Part shown: in pieces, positions 16,678-23,635 of the stretch
How positions within the stretch are numbered: the first letter of the stretch is position 1
How the letters are laid out: each line of letters starts with the position of its first letter
Source of the DNA: a virus
Direction: 5' to 3' (one strand)
IMG/VR virus record: IMGVR_UViG_3300032820_000062
Coordinates: 1-32,599 of that record
Length of the DNA: 32,599 bases
The notes under the pieces: generated by a model
Database searches by the model: none
What the model was told of the DNA's origin: nothing
What the model saw: the letters and a program-made list of their open reading frames with translations, nothing else
Translations under genes and position numbers: made by a program

Positions 16678-17307
16678 ATGAAGATGATAACGATCTTTCC
16701 GCTTGTTGCTTTTGTGGGCTGCGCTCAAAACGTTGAACCGATACAGACATCGGCGCCGACGCAGCAGATAGAAACCAAGACGGGCCAGCAGACTCCACAA
16801 GACCTGTCGGTTCATGGCCTACAACTTTACTTCCTGAACGGCCACGCGCCGTCCAAGCTGATCGACGGATTGACCTCTGGCCGACTCAGCGAAAATGAAT
16901 TGGCGGCCGCAACGCAGACACTAGAAAACGAAGTGGTCACGTTGAGCCAGTCAGGCCCCGGCACCCATACACAGAACATTAGCTTCACGTTCCAGTTATG
17001 GGGTGATTCGGCGTCAAGCGGTGCGCAGGCCGACAGCCGCGGAACGCAGCAAGCGGACGCGAACCAGAGAACCGAAGCGGTTCAGGACATTCGGGCCGCC
17101 ATCGAAGCCGCCGTCCAGCTTCAGGCCGCGCTTCAGGCGCAACAATCGTCCACGCAGGGCCAAGCCACCGAAGGGTCAACAGCGTCAACCACGTCAGCCG
17201 CGGAGTTCAGCGCGAAGCTTGACGCCGTCCTTGAATTGCTGCGGGGCCGCGAAGCTGATACTACGGGTGGCGAACCGGAAACCGGGACGGGCACCGATGA
17301 AGAATAG
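16678..17307 (+). CDS. Putative lipoprotein with Gln/Ala/Thr-rich tail
   Basis: A 209-residue protein. The N-terminus MKMITIFPLVAFVGC is a short signal with Cys at 15 in an FVGC lipobox-like motif, implying a lipid-anchored, periplasm-facing protein. Residues ~45-85 are ordinary (LQLYFLNGHAPSKLIDGLTSGRLSENEL), followed by a Gln/Ala/Ser/Thr-rich low-complexity region and an amphipathic helix (AAEFSAKLDAVLELLRGRE). No domain is recognised. A spanin-like lysis role or a surface/exclusion lipoprotein are both possible. Its last 11 nt overlap the next lipoprotein gene. Confidence 0.6.
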   Translation: MKMITIFPLVAFVGCAQNVEPIQTSAPTQQIETKTGQQTPQDLSVHGLQLYFLNGHAPSKLIDGLTSGRLSENELAAATQTLENEVVTLSQSGPGTHTQNISFTFQLWGDSASSGAQADSRGTQQADANQRTEAVQDIRAAIEAAVQLQAALQAQQSSTQGQATEGSTASTTSAAEFSAKLDAVLELLRGREADTTGGEPETGTGTDEE

Positions 17308-17503
17308 AAGACGGACTGTATTACAATGTACTACACTGGCCGCCCTGACGACGGGGGGCATTCTGGTAGGCTGTCGCGAGTTCGTGTTCGTGAAGGTCAT
17401 TTATGGGCCTACTGCGAGCGTTCAGGAAGATCGCGACGAACCGACCATAGATGAATTGATGGGCAGGAAAGGCGGAATTGATGCTGACGACAGAACCGAA
17501 TAA
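17297..17503 (+). CDS. Small lipoprotein (possible outer-membrane spanin-like)
   Basis: A 68-residue product from the ATG at 17297, inside the end of the preceding gene. It has a basic n-region (MKNRRRTVLQ), a hydrophobic stretch (TTLAALTTGGI) and a clear lipobox LVGC with Cys at 26; the mature part is short and acidic (about 42 residues). The Arg run followed by T-V-L-Q loosely resembles a Tat signal. Small nested lipoproteins at the end of phage lysis cassettes are often Rz1-type, but no partner Rz is evident, so the role is inferred only from size and place. Confidence 0.55.
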   Translation: MKNRRRTVLQCTTLAALTTGGILVGCREFVFVKVIYGPTASVQEDRDEPTIDELMGRKGGIDADDRTE

Positions 17504-17708
17504 GGCCGGCCGGCTTTCAAGTAGCCCAGCCGGCAAGCCGTTCCACAAGATGTCAACGTTCTGGTCAGGGCTGGCCCTGATCGTCACGGGCATCGGGAAG
17601 GGCTGGGCTGAGCAGAATATGCCGGGTGCCACGGAAGACCTAATAGGCGGGCTGAATTATCTGGCCCTTGCGGTTATGGGCTGGGGCATTCGTCGCCGGC
17701 TCGGCTAA
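17481..17708 (+). CDS. Small two-segment membrane protein, holin candidate
   Basis: A 75-residue protein from ATG 17481 (AAAGG at 17468-17472). After a polar N-terminus it has two hydrophobic stretches, FWSGLALIVTGIGKGW and LIGGLNYLALAVMGWGI, and a basic end RRRLG. Two membrane segments within 75 residues is the class II holin build. It is the last gene before the double hairpin that closes the late region, a normal place for lysis genes. No sequence family is recognised. Confidence 0.5.
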   Translation: MLTTEPNKAGRLSSSPAGKPFHKMSTFWSGLALIVTGIGKGWAEQNMPGATEDLIGGLNYLALAVMGWGIRRRLG

Positions 17709-17724
17709 CGATCCGGTCATGGAA

Positions 17725-17748
17725 GCCGTCGCCCTTCGGGGCGGTGGC
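17725..17748 (+). terminator. UUCG-capped hairpin after the late operon
   Basis: GCCGTCGCCC and GGGCGGTGGC form a 10-bp stem (with G-U pairs) around a TTCG tetraloop at 17735-17738. It lies 17 nt after the last late gene. No clean T-run follows, so it may protect the 3' end or act together with the next hairpin. Confidence 0.6.
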
Positions 17749-17761
17749 AACCTTCCTTTCG

Positions 17762-17799
17762 CCGGGGGCGGGGCTTGACGGTTCCGCCTCCGGTTTCTT
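17762..17799 (+). terminator. Rho-independent terminator closing the late region
   Basis: CCGGGGGCGG (17762-17771) pairs with CCGCCTCCGG (17784-17793) over 10 bp with one G-U, around a 12-nt loop, and is followed by TTTCTT. With the preceding UUCG hairpin it forms a double stop between the late genes and the early region. Confidence 0.75.
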
Positions 17800-17872
17800 A
17801 TGTTGCCGGAAGTCGCCCCGTTATTTTAAGGGTTGGAATATTCCAAAGCTTCAGGATCAGATCGAAGTCGCG

Positions 17873-18463
17873 ATGGATCGCTTTGAAATTGAAACGGCTG
17901 AAGCGGTTCGGGATTATACCCAGAAAATCGCCGGCCACCTAGGGCAAAGCCACCGGGGCGGTGCGATTAAGAACGCAACGAAAGAGGAATCGTCAGCGCT
18001 TCAGCTCGTCGGGTTCCTGGGCCAGTTGGCAGCGTGCAAGCATTTCAATGAATACCCTATTGCCAACATCGGGCGCAGCGGCTGTTACGATTGTGGTCCC
18101 TACGAAATACGGTCAACCACTCATAAAAGCGGGTGTTTGATTATTCACGACACCGAATCGGAAAGCCGAAAATGTGTTCTTGCTGTCGTCCATATTGATG
18201 ACGACAGAACCTCGGCAATCGTTCGATTAGTTGGCTGGATAACAGCCAAGGAAGGGCGAACGAATGAAAACCACCAGCGCGCGGTTAGGCTTGCCGTATA
18301 TTCTCACGGCACTTATTTCGTGACACAGTCCGACCTTCACGAATTGCACACCATAAATTACGACCGATTGTCATTCGCGCACGTAGAACGCCGGCAGGCA
18401 CCTGAGCCGGACGAATTGTCGCCGCCGTGGCACCCTATCCCAGGGCGGAAACGTTTTCACTAA
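17873..18463 (+). CDS. Unknown protein with restriction-nuclease-like core
   Basis: A 197-residue protein. The frame is open back to a GTG at 17744, but that lies before the terminator, so ATG 17873 is preferred (a weak GAAG lies 5 nt upstream). The middle reads GCYDCGPYEIRSTTHKSGCLIIHDTESESRKCVLAVVHID...RLVGWITAKEG, a D...E-x-R...strand-strand layout seen in phage PD-(D/E)XK-like proteins. The classical Lys is not obvious, so activity is uncertain. It stands alone between the late terminator and the replication promoter region. Confidence 0.5.
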   Translation: MDRFEIETAEAVRDYTQKIAGHLGQSHRGGAIKNATKEESSALQLVGFLGQLAACKHFNEYPIANIGRSGCYDCGPYEIRSTTHKSGCLIIHDTESESRKCVLAVVHIDDDRTSAIVRLVGWITAKEGRTNENHQRAVRLAVYSHGTYFVTQSDLHELHTINYDRLSFAHVERRQAPEPDELSPPWHPIPGRKRFH

Positions 18464-18490
18464 TAGAACTGGACGACGCAGGAAAGGCGG

Positions 18491-18519
18491 TTGACAGACC
18501 TGTTCAGTTCTGGTATTGG
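18491..18519 (+). promoter_or_regulatory. Candidate early promoter
   Basis: TTGACA (18491-18496), a 17-nt spacer and TATTGG (18514-18519). The -35 is perfect and the -10 is weak. The bases GGTTGACAG around the -35 also occur in the reverse complement of the origin iterons, so the initiator could bind here. Confidence 0.35.
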
Positions 18520-18526
18520 TTTCCCG

Positions 18527-18594
18527 TATGACAACCCTAAACGATAACGATGTTGAATAATGCCCTGGCCCGGTCCCTTCTATGGGTTGTCATA
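18527..18594. repeat. 11-bp inverted repeat upstream of the initiator gene
   Basis: TATGACAACCC (18527-18537) and GGGTTGTCATA (18584-18594) are perfect inverted copies 46 nt apart. Both arms contain CAACCC, the core of the origin iterons downstream. They can serve as paired operator sites or as an RNA hairpin in the leader. The remainder of 18464-18647 is AT-rich and without a gene. Confidence 0.8.
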
Positions 18595-18615
18595 GCCGGG
18601 TCGGGGTGTTTTATT
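18587..18615 (+). promoter_or_regulatory. Candidate initiator-gene promoter overlapping the inverted repeat
   Basis: TTGTCA (18587-18592), a 17-nt spacer and TTTATT (18610-18615). The -35 is inside the right arm of the inverted repeat, so a protein on that arm would block it. Start of transcription near 18622 leaves room for AGGGA (18636-18640) and the ATG at 18648. Confidence 0.35.
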
Positions 18616-18647
18616 GTCGGACAATGGAGTCCGCCAGGGATGGCGCT

Positions 18648-19421
18648 ATGTCAGATCGTCGGCCTTTTGTCATGATTCCTCTGGACATCATGGCAAGAAC
18701 TGACATAAGCTCAAACGCGAAAATGGTTTACGGTGTCCTGGCTTACCGTGCCGGGTCCAAACTTATTGCATGGCCCAGCATTCCGACCATTTCCGCAGAT
18801 GCAGGGACTTCGGGCAGTTCCATCCGTCGCGGAATTCGTGAACTTGTGAAAACCGGGATCGTGATTAAGCACCAATCAGCGGGACGGAATTCGAACCGAT
18901 ACGCGATCCAACCCTGTCAACCTGAACAGGTTCAACCCTGTCAACCTGGCGCGCAACCCTGTCAACCTGGCGCGCAACCCTGTCAACCTGACCCCCGAAC
19001 TATAAAAGAACAAGAACAAGAACGAGAACAAGAACCGGCGCCGCCGTGGGCGGCCGCCGAACCGTATCACCGGGGGAACGGATCGAAGCCAAGGCGGAAA
19101 CTACGGGCCTCAAAGTTGTCCGAATGGGATATCTGTTGTTCCGCCATGTCAGGCCCTGCCCTAAACACCGACGCCTTCAAAACTATCTGGATGGAGTGGG
19201 TCGACCACCGGCGCGAAATAAAAAAGCCCTTGACGCCAACATCTATTAAGCGTACAACAAAAATGCTGGAGCGATTCGGGCATGACCGCGCCATTGAATC
19301 CATAGGAAACAGCATCTCCAACGGTTGGCAAGGGTTGTTCATGCCAGACGCGGGGCGGAGCGACGATTCGCCGCCTCGTTTAACCGTTGACGAATTGAAC
19401 CGAATCACAGGGGATGACTGA
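18648..19421 (+). CDS. Replication initiator, lambda O-like, with internal origin
   Basis: A 257-residue protein from ATG 18648 (AGGGA 7 nt upstream). Residues ~8-86 form a winged-helix domain: FVMIPLDIMARTDISSNAKMVYGVLAYRAG, then AWPSIPTISADAGTSGSSIRRGIRELVKTGIVI, as in phage O/DnaD-type initiators. The middle (88-130) is low-complexity, QPCQP repeats and an E/Q run, because the DNA there carries the iterons. The C-terminal part (about 145-257) would contact the helicase loader. Lambda O has the same plan: HTH, origin inside the gene, C-terminal interaction domain. Assignment is from architecture, not from close sequence similarity. Confidence 0.75.
   Translation: MSDRRPFVMIPLDIMARTDISSNAKMVYGVLAYRAGSKLIAWPSIPTISADAGTSGSSIRRGIRELVKTGIVIKHQSAGRNSNRYAIQPCQPEQVQPCQPGAQPCQPGAQPCQPDPRTIKEQEQEREQEPAPPWAAAEPYHRGNGSKPRRKLRASKLSEWDICCSAMSGPALNTDAFKTIWMEWVDHRREIKKPLTPTSIKRTTKMLERFGHDRAIESIGNSISNGWQGLFMPDAGRSDDSPPRLTVDELNRITGDD
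18909..19036 (+). other. Replication origin: four iterons plus A/G-rich tract
   Basis: CAACCCTGTCAACCTG occurs four times exactly: 18909-18924, 18933-18948, 18954-18969 and 18975-18990 (periods 24, 21, 21, about two helix turns). Each iteron contains CAACC twice. Between the first two lies AACCTG-AA-CAGGTT. A strand-biased A/G-rich tract (about 19002-19036, GAACAA repeats) follows, like the unwinding region next to the lambda iterons. Location inside the initiator gene supports origin function. Confidence 0.8.
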
Positions 19422-19648
19422 TGACAAACCTGTGCATTGATTGCGGCACGAAGTTGACCCGAATCACGCGGGCACCATTACAACAGCAGCGTCGCTGCGT
19501 TGGCTGCTTTAAGCAGTTCAAGGTTTTGATGAATGACAGCATCCAACGAAAGGCGGGGAACGTATCCCAGTTTGTCCACCCACTTTCCCCGCGTATTCGT
19601 TGCAGGGCGGGGAAAACAAAGGCGAACAAAGAAAGGAATCAAGAGTAA
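19421..19648 (+). CDS. Small zinc-ribbon-like protein
   Basis: A 75-residue protein starting in a TGATG overlap with the initiator. CIDCGTKL (residues 5-12) and RRCVGCF (25-31) give two CxxC pairs 16-17 residues apart, a zinc-ribbon arrangement; the rest is basic. Probable nucleic-acid or protein contact in the replication operon. The function is unknown. Confidence 0.6.
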   Translation: MTNLCIDCGTKLTRITRAPLQQQRRCVGCFKQFKVLMNDSIQRKAGNVSQFVHPLSPRIRCRAGKTKANKERNQE

Positions 19649-20130
19649 TGCACGCGCGAGAAATGGTTGACTTATGCGAAACGTTCGAACGGCTGTGGCC
19701 GCGATGGTATCGAATCAAGCACGGAGGCCAAACCGAAGCGAACAGCGAAACAGTGCGGCAGATCAAGCGCATGTTTTCTCGGCATGGTCTGAAATCCGTT
19801 CTGGCTGCGGTTCGAGAATATTATGACCGCTGCGATTCTAAACGAACTTTCCGGCCGGATATGCAGGCCATCTTGTCGCACGTCAAGGGGGCGGGCGGAA
19901 CGCCAGACGAACGAGAATCTGCGTGGACGCCGGCAGACGAATCGGCCCTTGCGCACCATATTGATTTCTGGGCCAGCCGCGGCCAGTCAGCACCGAATCC
20001 GTCTGTCTGTTGTTTTGATGCCACTGGTAAAAATCTGCCGCCTGATTCAATTCGCGCGCTTGTAACCAGATCAATGATCGAAGCGGGCGCTAAAACACCG
20101 CACGCGATCCGTGAAGAATATAGCCGTTAG
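19648..20130 (+). CDS. Replication-operon protein, possible helicase loader
   Basis: A 160-residue protein; the ATG shares its A with the preceding stop (TAATG). It is helical, beginning MHAREMVDLCETFERLWPRWYRIKHGGQ, with IKRMFSRHGLKSVLAAVREYYDRC and RTFRPDMQAILSHVK. No Walker motif is present. Lambda-type phages place the helicase loader (P) right after the initiator (O), and the helical shape resembles small loader/anti-helicase proteins, but the function is guessed from location only. Confidence 0.5.
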   Translation: MHAREMVDLCETFERLWPRWYRIKHGGQTEANSETVRQIKRMFSRHGLKSVLAAVREYYDRCDSKRTFRPDMQAILSHVKGAGGTPDERESAWTPADESALAHHIDFWASRGQSAPNPSVCCFDATGKNLPPDSIRALVTRSMIEAGAKTPHAIREEYSR

Positions 20131-20133
20131 GCG

Positions 20134-20212
20134 GCGCGGCCCGCCGTCAAGACTGACCGGAAACAGCCTTGACTTAATTAGGATGCTCACCTGGACGGGC
20201 CGCGCTGTTTTT
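20134..20212 (+). terminator. Branched hairpin with T-run (terminator or regulatory RNA)
   Basis: GCGCGGCCCG (20134-20143) pairs perfectly with CGGGCCGCGC (20196-20205), followed by TGTTTTT. Inside the 52-nt loop is a second hairpin, GTCAAGACTG (20146-20155) with CAGCCTTGAC (20164-20173), one A-C mismatch. It lies between replication genes; partial termination or a folded RNA element are possible. Confidence 0.65.
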
Positions 20213-20224
20213 GCAAGGGAATCA

Positions 20225-20359
20225 ATGTTGTTAAAGATAACCAATACCGCGATGGGGTGCGGGTTGCTTCTGACCTGCCTCGACCCCGCCGTGATGATGT
20301 ACTACGTGGGGGGGTGGTTCCTGATGGTGATTGCCATGAAAGAGGGCGCGCATGGATAA
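20225..20359 (+). CDS. 44-residue membrane protein
   Basis: A small gene from ATG 20225 with AAGGGA just upstream. It encodes two short hydrophobic stretches (GCGLLLTCLDPAVMMYYV and GWFLMVIAM), enough for one or two membrane passes. Its stop overlaps the next ATG (gene at 20352) by 8 nt, so the two are translated together. The function is unknown; small membrane proteins in early phage operons often affect the host envelope or superinfection. Confidence 0.5.
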   Translation: MLLKITNTAMGCGLLLTCLDPAVMMYYVGGWFLMVIAMKEGAHG

Positions 20360-20558
20360 GTTGGATTTGTTTTTCCTTTGGATTGGGCTACCGCTGTGGA
20401 TCGGCGGGATGCTGATTTTGATTGTGCTATTGCACAGGATTTCACAGGGGCTTAGGGAACTGCTAGACAATGGGATTGGACATAATGTCGCAGAACAGAA
20501 AAGAAAACCGGCAGAACGCCGCCGGATCACGACCCGGAAGTCCGCGAACCCGCGGTGA
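20352..20558 (+). CDS. 68-residue membrane-anchored basic protein
   Basis: Starts inside the end of the preceding membrane gene. Residues 5-28 (DLFFLWIGLPLWIGGMLILIVLL) form a membrane segment, followed by an amphipathic helix and a strongly basic tail (EQKRKPAERRRITTRKSANPR). No family is recognised. Its end lies 4 nt before the exonuclease start. Confidence 0.5.
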   Translation: MDKLDLFFLWIGLPLWIGGMLILIVLLHRISQGLRELLDNGIGHNVAEQKRKPAERRRITTRKSANPR

Positions 20559-20562
20559 CGAG

Positions 20563-21498
20563 ATGACGAACGTCAAGCAGTCGTCAGAATGGCGTGACGA
20601 ATACTACAAAACCATCGGCGGGTCAGCTGCCGCGGTGTCGATGGGCGTCGATCCGTTCAAAACGCAAGCGCAATTTGCCCTAGAATGCCGGCACCCTGAC
20701 GCGCGCGATGACCTGTCCACCAAGCCGGACATTCGGCGCGGCGTCTTCCTTGAACCTATCGGCCGGCAGCTGATCGAGGAATTGACGGGCAACGAATGCA
20801 CGGAACACGCACAAGACGAATTCGTTTATAACACAGCGCACCCGTTCGCGCATGTACTGCCGGATGGATGGCTGCCCGGCCGGGAACCTGTCGAAATCAA
20901 ATGGCCGCGCCCGATGAAGTTCAATCAGATTTTAATGGATGGTCTGACTCAAGCGTACAAGCTGCAAGCGTACCACACGCTGGCGGTTACCGAAGCGCCA
21001 GTGTTGCATTTTGCGGTCTGTTGTTGCGTTACAATGCGAACGATATTCGTTCCAATCAGGCCGGACGCGAAGATTCAGTCGCGGCTGATGGAATCTGAAA
21101 AGCGCTTTCATGGTCGAATCTATTCGGGTTGGGAATTCGAACAAGATGCCGCGGAGCCAATGGACCTGCCCGAGATGGGCGGAGATCTTCATGTTATGGA
21201 TTCCGAAGCGGACGTGAACGCGGCGCGGTCGTGGATTGAAGCAGAACAGCTTACGAAAGAGGTTTCCGACCTGAAATACAATGCAAAGGAAAAGTTGATC
21301 GAAGCCGCTGGCGGTCACGGCCTGTTCGAAATCAGGGACAACGGCGTGGGGCTGTTGCGCGTTCACCACAAGGCCCATGCAGGCGCGTTGTCATTTGATG
21401 CTAAACGGTGTGTCGCAGAGAATCCAGAGATGGAGAAATACAAAACACGGAAGAAAGAATCGAAACCGTTCAAGGCTTTTATCCTGAAAGGATGGTAA
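20563..21498 (+). CDS. YqaJ-type exonuclease (phage recombinase)
   Basis: A 311-residue nuclease expected to resect double-stranded ends for the RecT annealase encoded next. Motifs of the lambda exonuclease/YqaJ fold are visible: SSEWRDEYYKTIGGSAAAVSMGVDPF at the N-terminus, RGVFLEP (E64), HVLPDGW (D101) and EIKWP (E111, K113), i.e. E...D...E-x-K, then a helix TQAYKLQAYHTLAV. I take ATG 20563; ATG 20485 in frame is possible but would overlap the previous gene by 74 nt. A C-terminal helical part (about 225-311) is typical. Confidence 0.87.
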   Translation: MTNVKQSSEWRDEYYKTIGGSAAAVSMGVDPFKTQAQFALECRHPDARDDLSTKPDIRRGVFLEPIGRQLIEELTGNECTEHAQDEFVYNTAHPFAHVLPDGWLPGREPVEIKWPRPMKFNQILMDGLTQAYKLQAYHTLAVTEAPVLHFAVCCCVTMRTIFVPIRPDAKIQSRLMESEKRFHGRIYSGWEFEQDAAEPMDLPEMGGDLHVMDSEADVNAARSWIEAEQLTKEVSDLKYNAKEKLIEAAGGHGLFEIRDNGVGLLRVHHKAHAGALSFDAKRCVAENPEMEKYKTRKKESKPFKAFILKGW

Positions 21499-21501
21499 CC
21501 C

Positions 21502-22737
21502 GTGACAGCAATTGTTCCCGTGAACGAGAAAACTAAGGAAGTCCAGGCGCTGATTAAAAAGCTCGCGCCGCGACTCGGTGGCCTATTGCCGAAGCACATG
21601 ACCGGCGAACGAATGGCGAGACTTCTGAATGCCATGATGTACACAACTCCAGAACTGACCGAATGTACAGAGATGTCACTGATTTCAGCTTTCGTAGAAT
21701 GTTCCGTCCTGGGCCTTGAACCTAATACCCCGATGGGTCACGCCTGGCTGATACCATACCACGACAAGAAAAGCGGGCAGACCGTGGCCCAAATGCAGAT
21801 CGGCTATAAGGGTCTGATGAACCTGGCGCTGCGTTCGGACAAGCTGTCGCGTATTACCGCGCGCATCGTATATAAAAACGATCAGTTCAAGATCGTTTAC
21901 GGCACGGAAGAAACGCTTGACCACGTTCCGCCCGCGCTGGGCCAGGACCGCGGGCCAATCGTCGGCGTCTATGCTGTCGCGTTCTTTGCCGACAAGACAG
22001 AAACGTTCGTATGCTTAAGCGAAGAGGAAGTGATGCAGTACAAGGGCAAGTCTCAATCCGGGGGGTCGAAGTTCAGCCCGTGGAACGATCCGCTGTTTAA
22101 GCTGTCGATGTATTTGAAAACTGCCGTCCGTCGGTTGGCGTGGATGCTTCCGATGGAAACCGAACTCGCAACGGTGATCGGTAACGAAGACAAGCGCGAC
22201 GCAGGCATCCGGCAAGAATTTGAACTTGAAATGATTGAAGCGGAATCGAAGCCGGTTGACGATGGCGGCGCGTTCAAGGAACGTGCCGAAGGAATTCAGA
22301 AACGGGCGCGACAGATGAAAGCCGAAGCGCAGCGGGTGGCAGACGCAGCGCAGCGGAAGGCGCAACAGGTGGCCGCGGTAACCGAACCCGCCACGGCAAC
22401 GGAAACGGCAACGGCAACCGCTACGGCTGAACCGCCTGGATTCGTAGCGTTTGAAGATATTCATCATGCGATGAAGACCGAAGGGCACCGCTTCACAACG
22501 CGCGCAGAATTCAAGTCGGCCGGCGAATTGTCCAGCACGAAAGCCGGCCCCGTCTGGAGGATGACGTTCTATAAGGGCGCGGTCGAGCGGACGTTGAACT
22601 ACTGGGCCGACGTTCTGCCCGATGGGCTGAACAGCGGCGAAACTTATGATATCAAAGCGAGCGTCGGAAAGTTGTACCGGAATGCGCCGTCCTATCACGT
22701 ATCCAAGGGCGGCGTAACTTTGGATTCAGGATTCTAG
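21502..22737 (+). CDS. recT: RecT-family single-strand annealing protein with extra C-terminal domain
   Basis: Starts at GTG 21502 with AAAGGA 9 nt upstream and is coupled to the exonuclease (3 nt gap). Residues ~10-240 match RecT: CTEMSLISAFVECSVLGLEPNTPMGHAWLIPY, QMQIGYKGLMNLALRS, GPIVGVYAVAFF and SPWNDPLFKLSMYLKTAVRRLAWMLP. After a charged helix (255-290) and a T/A/E-rich linker (about 292-311) comes a separate ~95-residue beta-rich domain (HRFTTRAEFKSAGELSS...GPVWRMTFYKG...YDIKASVGKLYRN) that RecT normally lacks. The layout suggests an OB-like ssDNA-binding module. The protein is 411 residues against roughly 270-300 for ordinary RecT. Confidence 0.9.
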   Translation: MTAIVPVNEKTKEVQALIKKLAPRLGGLLPKHMTGERMARLLNAMMYTTPELTECTEMSLISAFVECSVLGLEPNTPMGHAWLIPYHDKKSGQTVAQMQIGYKGLMNLALRSDKLSRITARIVYKNDQFKIVYGTEETLDHVPPALGQDRGPIVGVYAVAFFADKTETFVCLSEEEVMQYKGKSQSGGSKFSPWNDPLFKLSMYLKTAVRRLAWMLPMETELATVIGNEDKRDAGIRQEFELEMIEAESKPVDDGGAFKERAEGIQKRARQMKAEAQRVADAAQRKAQQVAAVTEPATATETATATATAEPPGFVAFEDIHHAMKTEGHRFTTRAEFKSAGELSSTKAGPVWRMTFYKGAVERTLNYWADVLPDGLNSGETYDIKASVGKLYRNAPSYHVSKGGVTLDSGF

Positions 22738-22748
22738 AAAGGCAGATA

Positions 22749-22976
22749 ATGGCAGAAAAGAAGGTCCGAGTGTGCGACGTGTGCGGCCGTGCGGTGACAG
22801 TGGTTGACCCTTGCAAGATCGTGATGACGGCAGACGGGGTGAACTTGGATACATGGGAAGCGGACTTGTGTGGCCGGTGCCAGAAGCGGGCATTTCGGTT
22901 TGTAGACAGGGCCATTCATGCGCCACGCTGGAAGGCAGGCGGCGCCGACGGACCGGAGCTGGCGACGAATGCCTGA
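22749..22976 (+). CDS. Small zinc-ribbon protein
   Basis: A 75-residue protein 11 nt after RecT, with GAAAGG upstream. CDVCGRA (residues 9-15) and CGRCQKR (41-47) form two CxxC pairs separated by a beta-rich middle, a typical zinc ribbon. Such proteins are common in phage recombination/replication operons, with unknown roles. Its stop overlaps the next start by 8 nt. Confidence 0.65.
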   Translation: MAEKKVRVCDVCGRAVTVVDPCKIVMTADGVNLDTWEADLCGRCQKRAFRFVDRAIHAPRWKAGGADGPELATNA

Positions 22977-23184
22977 CGTTCGGCGCAGTGTTCTGGATCA
23001 TTACCCGGCCGACTGCGTGGAAGTCGCGTGGAGAAAGTATTTTGCCCGCGACGACCGCGGGCCGCCTGACCTGAACGAAGTGCGGCGGTTGTGCAGAAAT
23101 GAATGGCTGCGCGTGATCAAGCGAAGGGTGAACCGTGGCAACAAAGCGAACCAAAACAAAACGAAGCGGCGTCGGGTCGGTTAA
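22969..23184 (+). CDS. Small basic protein, unknown
   Basis: A 71-residue protein from ATG 22969, inside the end of the zinc-ribbon gene. N-terminal MPDVRRSVLDHYPADCVEVAWRKYF, then a basic helix (LNEVRRLCRNEWLRVIKRRVNR) and a Lys/Asn/Arg-rich tail. Nucleic-acid contact is likely from charge. It overlaps the next gene by 50 nt in a different frame, which is unusually long even for this compact operon, so its C-terminus may be fortuitous. Confidence 0.5.
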   Translation: MPDVRRSVLDHYPADCVEVAWRKYFARDDRGPPDLNEVRRLCRNEWLRVIKRRVNRGNKANQNKTKRRRVG

Positions 23185-23551
23185 GGTTCGGACGATGTCA
23201 TCGCTAGAAGAACGGTTCTTGTCGAAATGGAAATCGCTCCAATCAGTCTGGCCTGACCCTGAACGCGAAGTCATGCTGTTCAAGCCGCGCCGATGGCGTT
23301 ACGATTTCGTCTGGGCAGATCAGATGGTGATCGTGGAGATGGAGGGCGGCGTGTGGTCTGCCGGCCGACACCTGCGGCCGTCGGGGTTTATCGCGGACGT
23401 TGAAAAGTACAACGCTGCCGCGGTTGGTGGCTGGGTTCTTCTGCGGTACACGGTTGACGACATCACCAAAAGGTCCGCGTCGATGTTGGGTCAGATCGTG
23501 GCGGCGCTTGCTAATCAGGATCCGTTGCAAGCGATAGAATTTCACCGCTGA
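23135..23551 (+). CDS. PD-(D/E)XK-like endonuclease
   Basis: A 138-residue protein from a GTG at 23135. After a basic start it has SSLEERFLSKW (helix with E25/E26), PRRWRYDFVWADQMVIVEMEGGVWSAGRHLRPSGFIADVEKYNAAAVGGWVLLRY: the Asp (D57), E-x-E (68/70), GG and GRH...D..K.N layout of the Vsr/DUF559-like phage nuclease group. In recombination operons these may process branched DNA or recombination intermediates; a role in host DNA degradation is also possible. It is the last gene before the plus-strand terminator. Confidence 0.75.
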   Translation: MATKRTKTKRSGVGSVKVRTMSSLEERFLSKWKSLQSVWPDPEREVMLFKPRRWRYDFVWADQMVIVEMEGGVWSAGRHLRPSGFIADVEKYNAAAVGGWVLLRYTVDDITKRSASMLGQIVAALANQDPLQAIEFHR

Positions 23552-23635
23552 TTCGAATGGGCGCCGGCGTGTTGCCGGCGAATGCTTGGCGGCTGCTTTA
23601 CTTGCTCGGGTTCAGCCGGCCGCCTGGGTACCGAT

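Noticed and set aside
17744-17872. Upstream GTG start for the gene ending at 18463
   Set aside because: That start lies within and before the double terminator hairpins; the extra residues look like translated stem sequence.
18909-18990. CRISPR-like array in the four short repeats
   Set aside because: Spacers are only 5-8 bp and the repeats lie in frame inside an initiator gene; this is an iteron array.
22015-22698. 227-codon minus-strand frame under recT
   Set aside because: Arg/Phe/Cys-rich antisense translation of a clear RecT gene.
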